The notes below the pieces were generated by a model that was given only the letters and a program-made list of their open reading frames with translations, ran no database searches and was not told the DNA's origin. This document shows, piece after piece, positions 25,228-36,401 of a stretch of DNA of 64,000 nt. The translations under genes and the position numbers were made by a program. Within the stretch, counting starts at the first letter, position 1. Every line of letters begins with the position of its first letter. This DNA is from Sediminicola sp. YIK13 (lineage in GTDB: Bacteria > Bacteroidota > Bacteroidia > Flavobacteriales > Flavobacteriaceae), in the NCBI RefSeq assembly GCF_001430825.1, contig NZ_CP010535.1, positions 538,501 through 602,500 of the forward strand, given 5' to 3'.

Positions 25228-28200
25228 TTATCGTTTAATGATCTTAAAGTTCTGCCTTATGGTACTTCCCTGTACATTTAGAATGTATGTACCCTGTGCC
25301 AATAAACTTAAATCTACGGGAATATACCGTGATGATCCAATAGCCTGTTTTTGCTTAAATAAGGTACTTCCATCGGGACTTAATACAAAAACTGTGACCT
25401 CTTGGTCCAATCCTGGGATATAAAGGTTGGTAAGACCCTGGGTAGGGTTTGGATAGCCCGATACCCTTTCAGGAACAAAAATCTCTTTGAAGTATTTACC
25501 CTGACAGTCCCATTCTGTAAATACCTGTACTTTATTTAACCCTGTTGGCAGTGTGGTATTGAATTCATTGGAGTAGACCTCATGGATTTCTCCATTGATC
25601 ATAACAAGGTATTTATCCGATCCAGACATCCGAATGATCAATTCCCTACTATCTTTGTCTATGGTGGTCTCAGCACTAATTTCCCTTCGCTCTTCTATAT
25701 TTACTTCATAGCATTGCTGAAAATCCCCTACATCCAATACTGTAAAACAAATTTCGTAGAGGCCAGTAGATAATCCTTCTATCATCATCGTACGGGATAA
25801 TTTAGGATCCATTGTAATTGGATTTTTCCCATTTATAGAGACCAAATAGGTGTGTGAGATATCCTCAACCCCAATGGAAAGCGAGCCTTCGTTCAGCAAA
25901 GTACAGGTGGGGGCCATCACATTAACGTTAAAGTTAGTGGGAGGAAGGGTAAACTTTTTACAGCCATCGGCATCAATTAAGCTTCCCAGTGGAGAATTGG
26001 AGCATTGGTCCAATTCATTTGGGACACCATCTCCATCCAGGTCACCATCACAGAGATCACCTATGCCATCATTGTCAAAGTCAGCTTGATCAGGATTAAA
26101 GACCGAGATGCAATTATCTGTTTCATCAGGGATACCATCTCCATCACTATCAAATGCCAATAGCAAAATGGAAATAGTTGAATTTGCTTGTTGTCCATTG
26201 ACAGAAAATCCAACTATGGCAGTGCCGGCGTTTTGATCACTGGTAAGTATGGCAGAATAGCTACCATTTCCGTTGTCTGTAATGTTGGATATAATTCCTA
26301 GCGTTGTATTGATCTGTATAGTATCACCACCATTTTCCAAAGGATTTCCATTAAGATCCAAAAGCTGTACAGTAATTATTGCACTACTTGTTCCATCTGC
26401 CATAAGTTGCGAAACATTAGAGGTGATGGTAGAGTAATTAGTATCAGCGTTTCCGGGATACATGGTAATGTTCAAAGTCTGCATTCCAATTTCACCATTG
26501 ATCATAAAACTAACTGTAGCGGTACCAATATTGGTTTCACTGGTCAATAGCGCGGTATAGGTTCCGTTTCCATTATCGGTGACATTGCTTAAAACGCCTA
26601 AAGTTGATGTAATTTCTATATTATCTCCTCCCGCGTCCAAAGCATTTCCGTAGGCGTCCAAGAGTTGTACCGTGATGTTTGCAAAACTGTTGCCATCAGC
26701 TACTAATTCATAAAAATCAGAGCTAATATTGGAACTGCTCGAATTGGCAAGTCCCGGGATGAAATCTATGAAAATGTAGTTAGCAGAGGAATTGCCGTTA
26801 ATGCTGAATCCAACGGTTGCAGTTCCCGTTAAGGTACCACTAGTCAATATAGCGGTATAGGTACCATCCCCATTATCGGTAACATTGCCAAGGCTGCCCA
26901 AGGTTGATGTTAATCTAATGGTTTCTCCTCCTGTATTTAGGAGGTTTCCATTACTGTCCTTCAATTGTATGATTATGATTGCCGTACTGTTGCCACTGGC
27001 AACTAGTACAGAAACGTTAGAGCTTATTAAGGAATACATAGTATTTGGACTCCCTGTGGTCATTTGAATTGTCACTGTCTGTTGGGCAACATTCCCATTG
27101 ATGCTAAATCCAACGGTGGCAGTTCCCGTTAAGGTGCCACTAGTCAATATAGCGGTATAGGTACCATCCCCATTATCGGTAACATTGCCAAGGCTGCCCA
27201 AGGATGATGTTAATCCAATGGTTTCTCCTCCTGTATTTAGGAGGTTTCCATTACTGTCCTTCAATTGTAAGGTTATAATTGCCGTACTACTCCCATTAGC
27301 AACTAGTACGGAAACGTTAGAGCTTATTAAGGAATACATAGTATTTGGACTCCCTGCGGTCATTTGAATTGTCACTGTCTGTTGGGCAACATCCCCATTG
27401 ATGCTAAACCCCACCGTTGAAGAACCTGTACTGGTACTGGCCGTTAATATTGCGGTATACGTTCCGTCTCCATTATCAGTAACATTCTGAAGTGTACCCA
27501 AGGATGAGGTCAACTCAATGGTTTCACCCCCAGTATTTATGTAGTTCTCATTACTGTCTTTTAATTGAATAGTAATAGTGGCTATACTGCTGCCATCGGC
27601 AATTAGTTCCGTGACATCTGATGATATTGACGAATGTATAATGTCACTCACCCCAGGTATTAAATTAATGGTTGCTGTCTGTGCCCCAGTAACCCCATTA
27701 ATGCTATATCCAACTGTAGCGATTCCTGCAACGGTGCTAGAAGTGAATACTGCCGTATAGGTACCATCCCCATTATCCAAGACATTACCAAGGGTGCCTA
27801 AGGAAGTGATCAATTCAATTGTTTCACCTCCTGTGTTAAGAAGGTTACCATTACTGTCCATTAATTGTATGGTGATGTTCGCAATACTGCTCCCATCTGC
27901 AATCAATTCACTTATATTAGAAGCAATAGTGGACAGTTCAGTATCAGCTGTCCCAGGAATAAAATCTACCTGAGTTGTTTGCTGTGCAGTTTCACCGTTG
28001 AGGCTAAATCCTAAAGTGGCAGTTCCTGTCTCGATAGCTGCTGTTAGTATGGCGGTATAGGTTCCGTCACCATTATCAGAGATATTTCCCAGTGTACCTA
28101 AAGATGTGGTAATGCTAATGTTCTGACCTCCCGTATTTATAAGGTTGCCATTGATGTCCTTTAATTGTACTGTAATATTAGTTGTGCTGCTCCCATTGGC

Positions 28201-31200
28201 TATTAGTTCGTTTAGATCCGCAAATATTAAAGAGGTTGTTGTATCTGCTGCCCCAGGAATGAATGCTACTTGTGTTGATTGCTCGGCAGTATCCCCGTTT
28301 ATACTAAATCCAAGCACTGCGGTTCCCTGTGTTGAAGTGCTGGTAAGTAGTACAGAATAAGTTCCGTCCCCATTGTCCGTAACACTGCTTAAAGTTCCCA
28401 AAGAGGTAGTGATGACCACAGTTTCACCTCCCGTTGGGATAGGGATGTTATTTACATCCCTTAATTGGACAGTAATTGTAGCCGTGCTATTTCCGTTTGC
28501 GGTAATTTCAGAAATATTTGAAGTTATGGTCGAAGTGGTAAAGTCAATATTGCCAGGCACAAATTGAACAGAAGTTTTGGCAACGGCTAAGTTTCCATTA
28601 ATACTAAAACCAAGTATGGCATTTCCAATTGCTGTTTCGCTGGTAAGCGTTGCACTATATGTGCCATCCCCATTATCGTTTACATTACCAACAGTTCCTA
28701 ATGTCGAAGTAATTTCTACATTTTCACCACCACTTGATATGGTGTTTCCTTGAATATCAATAATTTGAACTATAATATTGGATGTGCTAATACCATCGGC
28801 CTCTATGGATTCGTTAGATGCCGTAATGGACGAGTTTAAGGTCAAAAGGCTTTGTAATGCTCCAACTAATGGGAAATTTTCCCTAGAGGTTCCATAAAAG
28901 TCGAGATTAGTATTGGGTATAGATACCCCAATGGTCCCAGTAGATGGAAAATAATCAGCTGGTTCATTTCCGTCTTCAACTTGAAGCGAAGGGTCACTAA
29001 ATGTACTGTTCGCATCTTGAAAGGTTGCATTTTGCCAATCACTTAAAGTTGCTTTATCTGATGAATTAAAACTTCCTAAAACCCCATCCGTTCCGGAAGT
29101 GAAGTATTGGTTATTATCTATTGTAAGGGCAGAATTATTTCTAAGTCTAATAGCGTAATGCTTCCCTGTTCCTCCATTGTTGGATCTGTAATTTGCGAGA
29201 ATATTATTTTGAATTTTGGAATTGTAATTGTTGGATTCCCTATAAAAAGCAGCAGAATTTTGTACTCCGGAATTACCGGTTCCTGTTACAACAAATGTAT
29301 TGTGAATGTAGTCACTGCTGGCGCCATAGGTTTGGTCATAAGCGCTATATATCCTTACATTTGCTATGTCCTGATCATTTTTATCCTTACCTAGACTTAC
29401 TATATTGTTTTTTATTGTGTTCAAGGGAGATGAAAAAGAACTCATGTAGATACCAGCTACCAAACCGGTTTCAAGGGAGGTGCTCAAGCCATAGATAAAA
29501 CTATTCTCCACAATAGAATTTTTTTCTCCCAACGCCAATCCATAGCAATTCTTGGCAGAGGTTAAATTATATATAGTATTACCAGAATACACGCTACCAG
29601 ACGGGGTGTAAACTGATTTAATTCCTGTTAAATCTGCCTGGGATTCCAAATTACGCACTGTATTATTGGTGATGGTATAAACGTTGGAAGGATTGTATTT
29701 AAAGAGTTCTATGCCATAGGAAGCATGTACTGTGGAGGCAGAACTAATATGTTGGATGGTGTTCTTGTCTAATACTACTTTTTCATAACCCCCATAGGCC
29801 ACATAAATTCCATCATACGAAAATTGATTTGCGGTAGGTGAGTCTCCAATGCGGATGGGAGCGTTTGGAAAGCCAATGGTATTATCAACAAATTTAACAC
29901 TTGCTCCACTAAGGGCCTGTGTCACCATTCCGTTAAAATATACTAGTGAACTTGTGGTTGTGGGTATTTGGATACCCCCAATGGAATTATTATTAGCAGT
30001 AAGGTCATATAAATAATTCAGGGAACTGCTGGGATTTCCTACGTTTATAGCTCTAAATCTAATCTGTCCCGTTGTAGTTAATTGTAGGGAATTGGGATCA
30101 GATTCTGATCCTACAAGATTGTTGCTAATAAAGGCCTTTCTTAAAATAGAGGATGAAGAACCATAAGTTCCTTCATAAAAAATAGGATAAAAACCAAGAT
30201 ATCTGGAACCGCCATCAATATTAAAGCCCGATATTGAATTGTTTTCTATTAGTGAGGTTGCAGTACCATCGGAGGTTAGAAATATGGGATATATGTCAAT
30301 ATTTGAATTTGTCGTCCCCAAAATGATGTTGGTAAATCCTGTACCATTGGCTGATGAGTACCCAATTCTATTGTTTTTCACCAAATGGCCAGAACCATTC
30401 CGGATATAAACGCCATAGTACCTGTTAAAACTGGAATTATTGAAAGTGATGGTACCAGTTTGATAGATTCGGTTGTTCTCAATGGTCCAATGGGTAACTC
30501 GATCTGCAGAAATAGCGGCAGCAACTGTTGAATTTGTATTCCCATAATCAAACAGATTATTATCTGAGATCGTATTATAGTTACTGTCTCCTTTGTAATA
30601 ATAACCTGCGTAAATAAGGTTTGAGGGACGGTTACTATTGTAAGGTCCCACGGTATTGGATACTATCGTATTGTTATTGGCCCATTGCAAATGAATAACT
30701 CCTCCATAGCCATTAAGATTGGAACCCAGAATGGTGCAATTTTTTACAGTGTTGTTATCGGTAGTAGTAGTGTTGCCAGATAGTTTTATAGTAGGAGCAT
30801 TAGTATTTTCATTTTGAAAGGTAAGGGCATTACCTAAAGTATTGAGGCCATCTATGGTAACATTATCTGCCCCGTTCAAATAGACAAGTCCATTCGATCC
30901 GATATTGCCACTAACGACTCGTTCCATTCCTCCAGAAGGGGAGATGGTGATTTTTGCATAATTGGCACTACCAAACCCACTTTCGTTCAATACAGCAGTC
31001 GTAGTTTCGATAATGTCTCCAGTTATTGAAATGATAATATCTTCTTGATGTGTTCCATCGTTAATTTTATCGAAGGCAGATTTTAAATTGGTGTAACTGC
31101 TATTAGGTGTTCCTGCGGTAGCGCTTACTGTAACTTGTGCCCGTACAGTTAATACATTGAATACAACAAGGAGCAGTAGGAAAAGTAATCCTTTTAATTG

Positions 31201-31203
31201 CAT
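25228..31203 (-). CDS. Giant secreted beta-helix/invasin-Ig repeat protein with T9SS sorting domain
   Basis: 1991 aa. The signal peptide is [23 protein letters not shown]. Residues about 25-780 form an Asn-rich right-handed parallel beta-helix, as in polysaccharide lyases and adhesins. Nine invasin/intimin-like Big_1 Ig repeats of about 100 residues follow (SxISSNxSxLxADGxS … TVQLxDxxGNxxxxGGExI … [15 protein letters not shown]). Next are calcium-binding thrombospondin type 3 repeats ([14 protein letters not shown] … [19 protein letters not shown]). A canonical type A sorting domain (GYPNPTQG … [21 protein letters not shown]) ends the protein. It should be exported through the T9SS as a surface or released adhesin; a lyase activity of the helix cannot be confirmed from sequence. 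Confidence 0.9.
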   Translation of the reverse strand: MQLKGLLFLLLLVVFNVLTVRAQVTVSATAGTPNSSYTNLKSAFDKINDGTHQEDIIISITGDIIETTTAVLNESGFGSANYAKITISPSGGMERVVSGNIGSNGLVYLNGADNVTIDGLNTLGNALTFQNENTNAPTIKLSGNTTTTDNNTVKNCTILGSNLNGYGGVIHLQWANNNTIVSNTVGPYNSNRPSNLIYAGYYYKGDSNYNTISDNNLFDYGNTNSTVAAAISADRVTHWTIENNRIYQTGTITFNNSSFNRYYGVYIRNGSGHLVKNNRIGYSSANGTGFTNIILGTTNSNIDIYPIFLTSDGTATSLIENNSISGFNIDGGSRYLGFYPIFYEGTYGSSSSILRKAFISNNLVGSESDPNSLQLTTTGQIRFRAINVGNPSSSLNYLYDLTANNNSIGGIQIPTTTSSLVYFNGMVTQALSGASVKFVDNTIGFPNAPIRIGDSPTANQFSYDGIYVAYGGYEKVVLDKNTIQHISSASTVHASYGIELFKYNPSNVYTITNNTVRNLESQADLTGIKSVYTPSGSVYSGNTIYNLTSAKNCYGLALGEKNSIVENSFIYGLSTSLETGLVAGIYMSSFSSPLNTIKNNIVSLGKDKNDQDIANVRIYSAYDQTYGASSDYIHNTFVVTGTGNSGVQNSAAFYRESNNYNSKIQNNILANYRSNNGGTGKHYAIRLRNNSALTIDNNQYFTSGTDGVLGSFNSSDKATLSDWQNATFQDANSTFSDPSLQVEDGNEPADYFPSTGTIGVSIPNTNLDFYGTSRENFPLVGALQSLLTLNSSITASNESIEADGISTSNIIVQIIDIQGNTISSGGENVEITSTLGTVGNVNDNGDGTYSATLTSETAIGNAILGFSINGNLAVAKTSVQFVPGNIDFTTSTITSNISEITANGNSTATITVQLRDVNNIPIPTGGETVVITTSLGTLSSVTDNGDGTYSVLLTSTSTQGTAVLGFSINGDTAEQSTQVAFIPGAADTTTSLIFADLNELIANGSSTTNITVQLKDINGNLINTGGQNISITTSLGTLGNISDNGDGTYTAILTAAIETGTATLGFSLNGETAQQTTQVDFIPGTADTELSTIASNISELIADGSSIANITIQLMDSNGNLLNTGGETIELITSLGTLGNVLDNGDGTYTAVFTSSTVAGIATVGYSINGVTGAQTATINLIPGVSDIIHSSISSDVTELIADGSSIATITIQLKDSNENYINTGGETIELTSSLGTLQNVTDNGDGTYTAILTASTSTGSSTVGFSINGDVAQQTVTIQMTAGSPNTMYSLISSNVSVLVANGSSTAIITLQLKDSNGNLLNTGGETIGLTSSLGSLGNVTDNGDGTYTAILTSGTLTGTATVGFSINGNVAQQTVTIQMTTGSPNTMYSLISSNVSVLVASGNSTAIIIIQLKDSNGNLLNTGGETIRLTSTLGSLGNVTDNGDGTYTAILTSGTLTGTATVGFSINGNSSANYIFIDFIPGLANSSSSNISSDFYELVADGNSFANITVQLLDAYGNALDAGGDNIEITSTLGVLSNVTDNGNGTYTALLTSETNIGTATVSFMINGEIGMQTLNITMYPGNADTNYSTITSNVSQLMADGTSSAIITVQLLDLNGNPLENGGDTIQINTTLGIISNITDNGNGSYSAILTSDQNAGTAIVGFSVNGQQANSTISILLLAFDSDGDGIPDETDNCISVFNPDQADFDNDGIGDLCDGDLDGDGVPNELDQCSNSPLGSLIDADGCKKFTLPPTNFNVNVMAPTCTLLNEGSLSIGVEDISHTYLVSINGKNPITMDPKLSRTMMIEGLSTGLYEICFTVLDVGDFQQCYEVNIEERREISAETTIDKDSRELIIRMSGSDKYLVMINGEIHEVYSNEFNTTLPTGLNKVQVFTEWDCQGKYFKEIFVPERVSGYPNPTQGLTNLYIPGLDQEVTVFVLSPDGSTLFKQKQAIGSSRYIPVDLSLLAQGTYILNVQGSTIRQNFKIIKR
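26160..28840 (-). repeat. Nine tandem Big_1-type repeats of about 300 bp
   Basis: Each unit contains a DNGDGTY signature about two thirds of the way along. The units around 26760-27060 and 27060-27360 are nearly identical in DNA at a 300-bp spacing, showing recent unit duplication; the others are clearly older. Confidence 0.9.
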
Positions 31204-31684
31204 GGTCGGTTAGGTTTTAGTTTGGGTACACCTATTAAATTTTGCGCTTGCTCAATAAAAAATTCGGTTGGTTTTGAATTTTAGATAACCAAAATCTTTA
31301 ATCATCGATAAAGTGTGCTATTTAATCGTTTAAGTGTAAATTTCATAACGTAAGAGAAAAAGTTTTAGTATTAAAATTCGATGAATGGTCATCTCACCTG
31401 AATGAAAATGGTTTGAATTTGGGAATGGAAGGGGATTTTTCAATGAAATATCCATTTGTATTGTTTCAAAAGCTTTTTAAGCTGTTTGAGTGAATTATAG
31501 GATATCTGGTTCCAAAACTCAAAAAAATAAATAGTTATGGAATGGGTACTATCTCATAAGGAGCTTGATTTGCCTATCGTTACACCTCTCATCGTAATAT
31601 AGCTGCAAGGCATCGAATAAAATTACGAATCAATTGAAAATGAGAATAATGCATTATTTTAATAGATTATTTAAACACCTAATA
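31204..31684. other. Intergenic region, AT-rich, divergent promoters expected
   Basis: About 480 bases between two divergent genes. Only tiny open frames (about 21-22 codons) occur and none has a convincing signal. No consensus promoter could be placed with confidence. Confidence 0.5.
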
Positions 31685-32551
31685 ATGCACGAGAAAGTAG
31701 TAATAAACTTCACGCCTACGGGTATGATTCCTAACAAAAAAATGACTCCGCATGTTCCTGTAAGTGTATCAGAGATTATTGAAGATGTACATCAGGCCAC
31801 GGAACTGGGTATTACTTTGGTTCATTTGCACGCTAGGGACGCCAAAACTGGGGAGCCAACTCATAAAAAGGAGGTTTATGGAGAAATAATTGAAGGTATC
31901 CGCAAATATGCCCCTGAGTTGGTGGTATGTGTTTCTTTGAGTGGTAGGAACGTTAGTGAATTGGAGTTGAGGGCAGATCCATTGAATTTGGAAGGCAATC
32001 TTAAACCAGATTTAGGCAGTCTGACCCTAAGTTCTTTGAATTTTGCTAATTCAGCAAGCCGAAATTCACCTAAAATGGTTCAAGATTTGGCTGCTCGTAT
32101 GAAGGAGAAAGGTATTGTTCCGGAATTGGAGGCATTCGATAATGGCATGGTCAATTATTCAAAATATTTGATCAAGAAAAAATTGATTGGGCCACCATAT
32201 TATTTCAACCTCCTACTAGGTAATATAGCAGGGTCTCAAGCCAATTTATTGCATACCGGCATGATGATCAATGATTTGCCGGAAGAATCTGTCTGGAGTC
32301 TTGCAGGATTGGGGGTAGATCAGTTAAAAATGAATTCACTAGCAATTGCCATTGGGGGAGGTGTCAGGGTTGGTCTAGAGGATAATATTTGGTTCGATAC
32401 AAAGAAAATCCAATTGGCTTCTAATATAGGCTTACTGAAAAGAATACATACCCTTGCGAAGGCAAATGGTAGAGAAATAATGACACCCGAAGAATTTCGA
32501 AAAATAATGAATCTGGAACCGGGAAATGGGAAATACGGGCGTCAATTTTAA
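31685..32551 (+). CDS. Beta-keto acid cleavage enzyme (BKACE, DUF849)
   Basis: 288 aa from the ATG at 31685. The frame is open back to 31634, but family members begin close to the segment VVINFTPTGMIPNK. The zinc-binding HxH is in VHLHARD (His47 and His49 from this start); a substrate-pocket loop CVSLSGRN and a late GGGVRVGLEDN motif with the conserved Arg and Glu are present. The family condenses a beta-keto acid with acetyl-CoA (or another CoA ester) to give acetoacetate and a new CoA ester, as in 3-keto-5-aminohexanoate cleavage. The substrate here is unknown; no lysine-fermentation genes adjoin. The GNAT-like gene 14 bp downstream is probably co-transcribed. Confidence 0.88.
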   Translation: MHEKVVINFTPTGMIPNKKMTPHVPVSVSEIIEDVHQATELGITLVHLHARDAKTGEPTHKKEVYGEIIEGIRKYAPELVVCVSLSGRNVSELELRADPLNLEGNLKPDLGSLTLSSLNFANSASRNSPKMVQDLAARMKEKGIVPELEAFDNGMVNYSKYLIKKKLIGPPYYFNLLLGNIAGSQANLLHTGMMINDLPEESVWSLAGLGVDQLKMNSLAIAIGGGVRVGLEDNIWFDTKKIQLASNIGLLKRIHTLAKANGREIMTPEEFRKIMNLEPGNGKYGRQF

Positions 32552-32565
32552 TAGCATATTTAATT

Positions 32566-33210
32566 ATGGATATTGTAGAAAGCAAGAAAATATCAACCTC
32601 CAGAAGATTTTGGAATGTAATTAAAAATGGACTGTTTTTTCATGGGTTAAGAAATCGTCTGGAACGAATTGGAATTAATATTATGCCCTACTATTGGGTG
32701 GAAGAAGAAGTTCTTAAATGTGAGGAACCACAGATAAAGGGGAATGTGGCAGATTATAAACTTAGAAATTTGAACCTTGAGGAATTGGCGCTGATCTGTA
32801 AGGATATTGATAATTTTATTCTGGATGACCTATATGAAGATTTTAAAAATTGTGATATATGTATCGGCTTGGAAAATAATAAAGAAATAGCTGCCTATAT
32901 GTTTATTGGGCTGAACGATTTTAACTTTAAGCATAGAAAATTACAGATTTTGGAAAACGAGGCGTATCTCTTTAATATGTGGACCTTCCATTCCTTTAGG
33001 GGACGAAATTTAGCACCTTACTTGAGATATAAAAGTTACGAGTTGTTAAACGAAATGGGTAGGGACACGAAATATAGTATTACAGAATATTTTAATAAAT
33101 CCTCTATTAAGTTTAAAAATAAACTGAACTCCAAACACCTTCAACTATATTTATATATAGAATTATTTGGGACGGTTAAGAAACATTTTTTGATCAAATC
33201 CTATTCCTAA
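32566..33210 (+). CDS. GNAT-like acyltransferase
   Basis: 214 aa, soluble. The second half resembles an acyl-CoA N-acyltransferase fold: a strand with NEAYLFNMWTFHSFRGRNLAPYL, where the RGRNLA stretch fits the CoA-binding loop, followed by a helix and YSITEYFNKSSIKF. The N-terminal 60 residues are basic and do not look like a signal peptide. It follows the BKACE gene by 14 bp, so it may use the CoA ester that enzyme makes, by inference. The family assignment is moderate; the acceptor is unknown. Confidence 0.65.
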   Translation: MDIVESKKISTSRRFWNVIKNGLFFHGLRNRLERIGINIMPYYWVEEEVLKCEEPQIKGNVADYKLRNLNLEELALICKDIDNFILDDLYEDFKNCDICIGLENNKEIAAYMFIGLNDFNFKHRKLQILENEAYLFNMWTFHSFRGRNLAPYLRYKSYELLNEMGRDTKYSITEYFNKSSIKFKNKLNSKHLQLYLYIELFGTVKKHFLIKSYS

Positions 33211-33255
33211 TCCAAAGATATCTTAAGGTGCTGCTTTTTGCAATCCATAAAATAA

Positions 33256-33281
33256 AGCCGAATTGTGTGTGCAATTCGGCT
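33256..33281 (-). terminator. Terminator hairpin for the molybdenum hydroxylase operon
   Basis: AGCCGAATTG (33256-33265) and CAATTCGGCT (33272-33281) form a 10-bp stem with a 6-base loop. On the minus strand it is followed by TTATTTTA, so it best serves the minus-strand operon ending at 33353. Confidence 0.75.
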
Positions 33282-33352
33282 CCAAGATTGTTATTAAAGG
33301 TCTTGTAACTAAATATAAACTGAAGGATTTATTCAAAGACGCTATATTCTTC

Positions 33353-35551
33353 TTAACCCACAACCTGTTTTTCTGTCATAAATGGCTGATGGTAATGACG
33401 CTGACCAGTGACCTTGTAAAGGGCATTTGCCAGTGCTCCAATTGCTGGCGGAAGGCCAGGTTCTCCTAATCCAGTTGGGTCTATTTGATTTTCAACAAAG
33501 AATACCTCAATTTCCTTGGGGGCTTGGGAATGACGAATCAGTTGATACTTGTCAAAATTCATTTGATTTGGCGCCCCATTTTCAAAGGTCAGCTGGCTGT
33601 ACATAGAATGTCCAATACCATCTATTACACCACCTTGGATCATGTTTTTTGCAGCGTCCCTGTTAACAACAATGCCGCAATCAACGGCACACCAAACCTT
33701 TTGAACCGTCGGTTGCCCGTCATTTATTACCATATCAAAAACTTCTGCAACATAGGTAGAATGACAGAAATAAGCCGCTACGCCCCTATAAATTTCAGGT
33801 TTGGTTTTTCCCCAATTGGCTTTCTCTTTCACCAGCTTTAATACTCCGGCATAGCGTTCTGCATCATATTCATATTCTTCGCCAACCGGGTCTTTAATTG
33901 CCCGTTCAAATAATTCTAAACGGAAATCTATAGGATCTTTGCCTGCAGCTTCGGCTACTTCATCAAGAAAGGATTGCTCGGCACCTGCTGTAAAATTAGA
34001 TCTAGGTGCGCGCCATGCCCCCGTGGTGACATTCGTTTCAGCATTAATTTTTTCAGCCGAATAATTCTCAACGGCACCTGCAGGAAAACGATTCGGAAAT
34101 ACTGGACCATCAGGTAATCCGGCACCTTTGACCGTAAAAGCGATCAAATTATTATTTTCATCAAGACCTGCTTTGTATACAGATCTATAGGTAGGGCGAT
34201 AGGTACCCTGGGTCATATCATCTTCTCTGGAATATATTAACTTCACCGGACCTCCTATTTTTTTGGAAATAGCGGCCGCTTCAACACCAAAGTGTACATA
34301 AAGCCTTCTACCAAATCCTCCTCCAATACGTGTCATGTTTACGGTGATATTCTCAAGGGGCAGGTTTAATAATTTGGCAACCGAGCCTTCTAAAGCTTCG
34401 GGAGTTTGTGTTGGACCAATAAGTTCTGCAGCATCTTCAGTAACATTGGCGAAAAAGTTCATGGGTTCCAAGGTGTTATGTGCTATGAAAGGCGCACTGT
34501 AGGTCCTTTCTATGACTTTGGCTGCCTTTTTAAAAGCTGCCTCAGGGTTGCCATCTTTTCTGCTTTCCACTACCTCTCCCGAAACAAGCGCTTTCTCCAA
34601 TCGTTTCAAATGGGTGTCGGAACTTTCTAATTCGCCACTGGTTTCCCAATTTGCTTTTAATGCTTTTTTGGCTTGCATCAACTGCCAGGTAGATTTTCCC
34701 ACAATGGCAATCAATTGCTTGAAACCTTTTTCGTCGAATCCACCTGGTTCCGCAATGGTCGTATCTATGATAAAAGCATCAGTCACCCCGGGCATACTTT
34801 TTATCTCTGCCTCATTAAAATCTTTAACTGTCATACCAAATGAGGGTGGGTGTTGTATCATGGCGAGTTGCATGCCCTCTCGATGGAAATCTAAACCAAA
34901 AAGGGGCTCGCCGGTTACAATTTTATTCCCGTCCACATTCTTGACACTTGTCCCTATCAGCTTAAAATCATTTACTGCCTTAAGTTCAACTTCTTCTGGA
35001 ATTTCGATGCCCACGGCTTTTGAGGCTATTTCCCCGTATGAGATGGAACGCTCTCCATTGGCTTCTTTTATCATTCCTTCACTGGCAGTTAAATCTGAGG
35101 CTTGTAAGCCCCATTCCTTGGCCGCCGCTTCCATCAACATTCTTCTCCCTGTGGCTCCAGCCATCCGCAGTGCATTCCAGCTCAATCGGATGGAAAGACT
35201 TCCACCTGCGAATTGATTTTGATACCATCCTGTATTAAGGGGTGCTTGTTCAACTACTACATTTTCCCAAGGGACATCCAGTTCTTCGGCTACAATCATA
35301 GGCATCGAAGTCCTAATGTTTTGGCCTATCTCCGGATTTGGAGAATATATGGTGACCATTCCGGTTTCACCTATTTTGATATAACCATTTATTTCAAACC
35401 ATTCTTTTGGAACAGCCACACCTTCTGCAATTTCAGGAGCGTTGGGCTTGCATCCGTTGAGCCAGCTAAATCCTATGAGCATGCCGCCACCGGCAGCAGC
35501 GGAAACCTTAATAAATGAACGACGATTATATTGTGTTTTTATGTGAGTCAT
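33353..35551 (-). CDS. Exported molybdopterin-binding subunit of a xanthine dehydrogenase-family oxidase (IorB-like)
   Basis: 732 aa. The N-terminus has a twin-arginine signal (NRRSFIKVSAAAGGGMLIGF), so the folded cofactor-loaded complex should be exported by Tat. The body matches the single-chain molybdopterin-binding subunit class related to isoquinoline 1-oxidoreductase beta: TRIGGGFGRR, WRAPRSN and a late GLGEPGLPP containing the Glu expected next to molybdenum. It would hydroxylate an aldehyde or N-heterocycle, passing electrons to the 2Fe-2S subunit encoded just upstream, 31 bp away. No cytochrome subunit or XdhC-like chaperone gene is adjacent. The substrate is unknown. Confidence 0.9.
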   Translation of the reverse strand: MTHIKTQYNRRSFIKVSAAAGGGMLIGFSWLNGCKPNAPEIAEGVAVPKEWFEINGYIKIGETGMVTIYSPNPEIGQNIRTSMPMIVAEELDVPWENVVVEQAPLNTGWYQNQFAGGSLSIRLSWNALRMAGATGRRMLMEAAAKEWGLQASDLTASEGMIKEANGERSISYGEIASKAVGIEIPEEVELKAVNDFKLIGTSVKNVDGNKIVTGEPLFGLDFHREGMQLAMIQHPPSFGMTVKDFNEAEIKSMPGVTDAFIIDTTIAEPGGFDEKGFKQLIAIVGKSTWQLMQAKKALKANWETSGELESSDTHLKRLEKALVSGEVVESRKDGNPEAAFKKAAKVIERTYSAPFIAHNTLEPMNFFANVTEDAAELIGPTQTPEALEGSVAKLLNLPLENITVNMTRIGGGFGRRLYVHFGVEAAAISKKIGGPVKLIYSREDDMTQGTYRPTYRSVYKAGLDENNNLIAFTVKGAGLPDGPVFPNRFPAGAVENYSAEKINAETNVTTGAWRAPRSNFTAGAEQSFLDEVAEAAGKDPIDFRLELFERAIKDPVGEEYEYDAERYAGVLKLVKEKANWGKTKPEIYRGVAAYFCHSTYVAEVFDMVINDGQPTVQKVWCAVDCGIVVNRDAAKNMIQGGVIDGIGHSMYSQLTFENGAPNQMNFDKYQLIRHSQAPKEIEVFFVENQIDPTGLGEPGLPPAIGALANALYKVTGQRHYHQPFMTEKQVVG

Positions 35552-35582
35552 GATTTTTTCTTTTTAGGAGTACCTGGTATAT

Positions 35583-36047
35583 TTAAGCGTTTTCAGAACT
35601 AGCGGCAGTTTTGATTGCCTTTTTGATACGTAAGTACGTACCACAGCGACAAATATTGCCGTTCATAGCAACCTCAATTTCTTTCTCGGTAGGATTCGGA
35701 TTCTTTTTAAGAAATGCACTGGCGTTCATGATCTGGCCTGCTTGACAATAGCCACATTGATATACATCTTCTTCCACCCATGCTTTTTGTACGGGATGGT
35801 CTCCGTTTTCGGAGAGTCCTTCTATGGTAGTAATTTGCTGTTCTCCTACTGCTGACACTGGCAATTGGCAGGATCGTACGGCTGTATCACCGAGGTGTAT
35901 GGTGCAGGCACCACATTGTGCAATGCCACAACCGTATTTGGTGCCGACTAAATTAAAATGGTCTCTTAGTACCCAGAGCATTGGAGTGGTAGGATCTATA
36001 TCTATTTGCTCTGTTTTTCCGTTGATTTTTAGATTAAAATTGGCCAT
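35583..36047 (-). CDS. 2Fe-2S subunit of the molybdenum hydroxylase (IorA-like)
   Basis: 154 aa with the two cluster-binding patterns of this family: a plant-type ferredoxin motif ([14 protein letters not shown] and a later SCQ) and the C-terminal helical motif (CGYCQAGQ … [10 protein letters not shown]). It has no signal peptide of its own and would be exported with the Tat-tagged large subunit. It is the first gene of the two-gene unit. Confidence 0.92.
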   Translation of the reverse strand: MANFNLKINGKTEQIDIDPTTPMLWVLRDHFNLVGTKYGCGIAQCGACTIHLGDTAVRSCQLPVSAVGEQQITTIEGLSENGDHPVQKAWVEEDVYQCGYCQAGQIMNASAFLKKNPNPTEKEIEVAMNGNICRCGTYLRIKKAIKTAASSENA

Positions 36048-36082
36048 AGTGAAAATATAAGTGAATGAATGTGATGAATTTA

Positions 36083-36090
36083 CAAAATTA
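36083..36090 (-). promoter_or_regulatory. Candidate -7 box TAATTTTG for the molybdenum hydroxylase operon
   Basis: A perfect TAnnTTTG on the minus strand, 35 bp before the 2Fe-2S gene. The nearest TTG is 24 bp upstream, slightly far. Confidence 0.35.
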
Positions 36091-36232
36091 TCAGCTTTAT
36101 AATATGACTTAAATCAATTATTTTCTGATACGGGATTAAGGGTTATTAATTATACTGGCACTAAGGCGAAGTGAGTTAATAAAAAAGGTGATTGGAACTT
36201 TACGTAGGTAAGCATTGATCCAAAAGGTATTT

Positions 36233-36256
36233 ATTGTGATTAAAATTGTGATTAAA
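36233..36256. repeat. Perfect 12-bp tandem repeat
   Basis: ATTGTGATTAAA occurs twice in a row in the divergent region between the molybdenum hydroxylase and fic genes. It may be a regulator site. Confidence 0.5.
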
Positions 36257-36330
36257 TGTTATTTAATCAATTCTTTAACCTCGAATCAACACATAATTTT
36301 CCATTTAAATGCAATAGATTAGGCTCCTTT

Positions 36331-36357
36331 GAGCCGATTAAAGCATGTAATCGGCTC
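36331..36357. promoter_or_regulatory. Palindromic operator 1 upstream of fic
   Basis: GAGCCGATTA (36331-36340) and TAATCGGCTC (36348-36357) are perfect inverted arms around AAGCATG. A further GGCTC half-site lies at 36322-36326. It covers the -33 region of the promoter at 36368. Confidence 0.7.
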
Positions 36358-36367
36358 ATTATTTTAT

Positions 36368-36375
36368 TATATTTG
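36368..36375 (+). promoter_or_regulatory. Candidate -7 box TATATTTG of fic
   Basis: A perfect TAnnTTTG located between the two palindromes; its last base is the first base of operator 2. No good TTG is found at the -33 position. Confidence 0.55.
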
Positions 36376-36401
36376 AGTCAATAATAGCATACAATTGGCT
36401 C
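36375..36401. promoter_or_regulatory. Palindromic operator 2, abutting the fic start codon
   Basis: Imperfect palindrome with arms starting GAGTCAATA and ending CAATTGGCTC around the same AGCAT core. It matches operator 1 at 20 of 27 positions, lies exactly 44 bp downstream of it, and ends at the base before the ATG at 36402. Confidence 0.65.

Noticed and set aside
31537-31602. 21-codon frame (MEWVLSHKEL…) upstream of the BKACE gene
   Set aside because: No leader motif, no recognisable signal and no coding character; likely chance.
31634-31684. N-terminal extension of the BKACE protein
   Set aside because: The extra residues do not match the family start, and MHEKVVINFTPTG fits far better.
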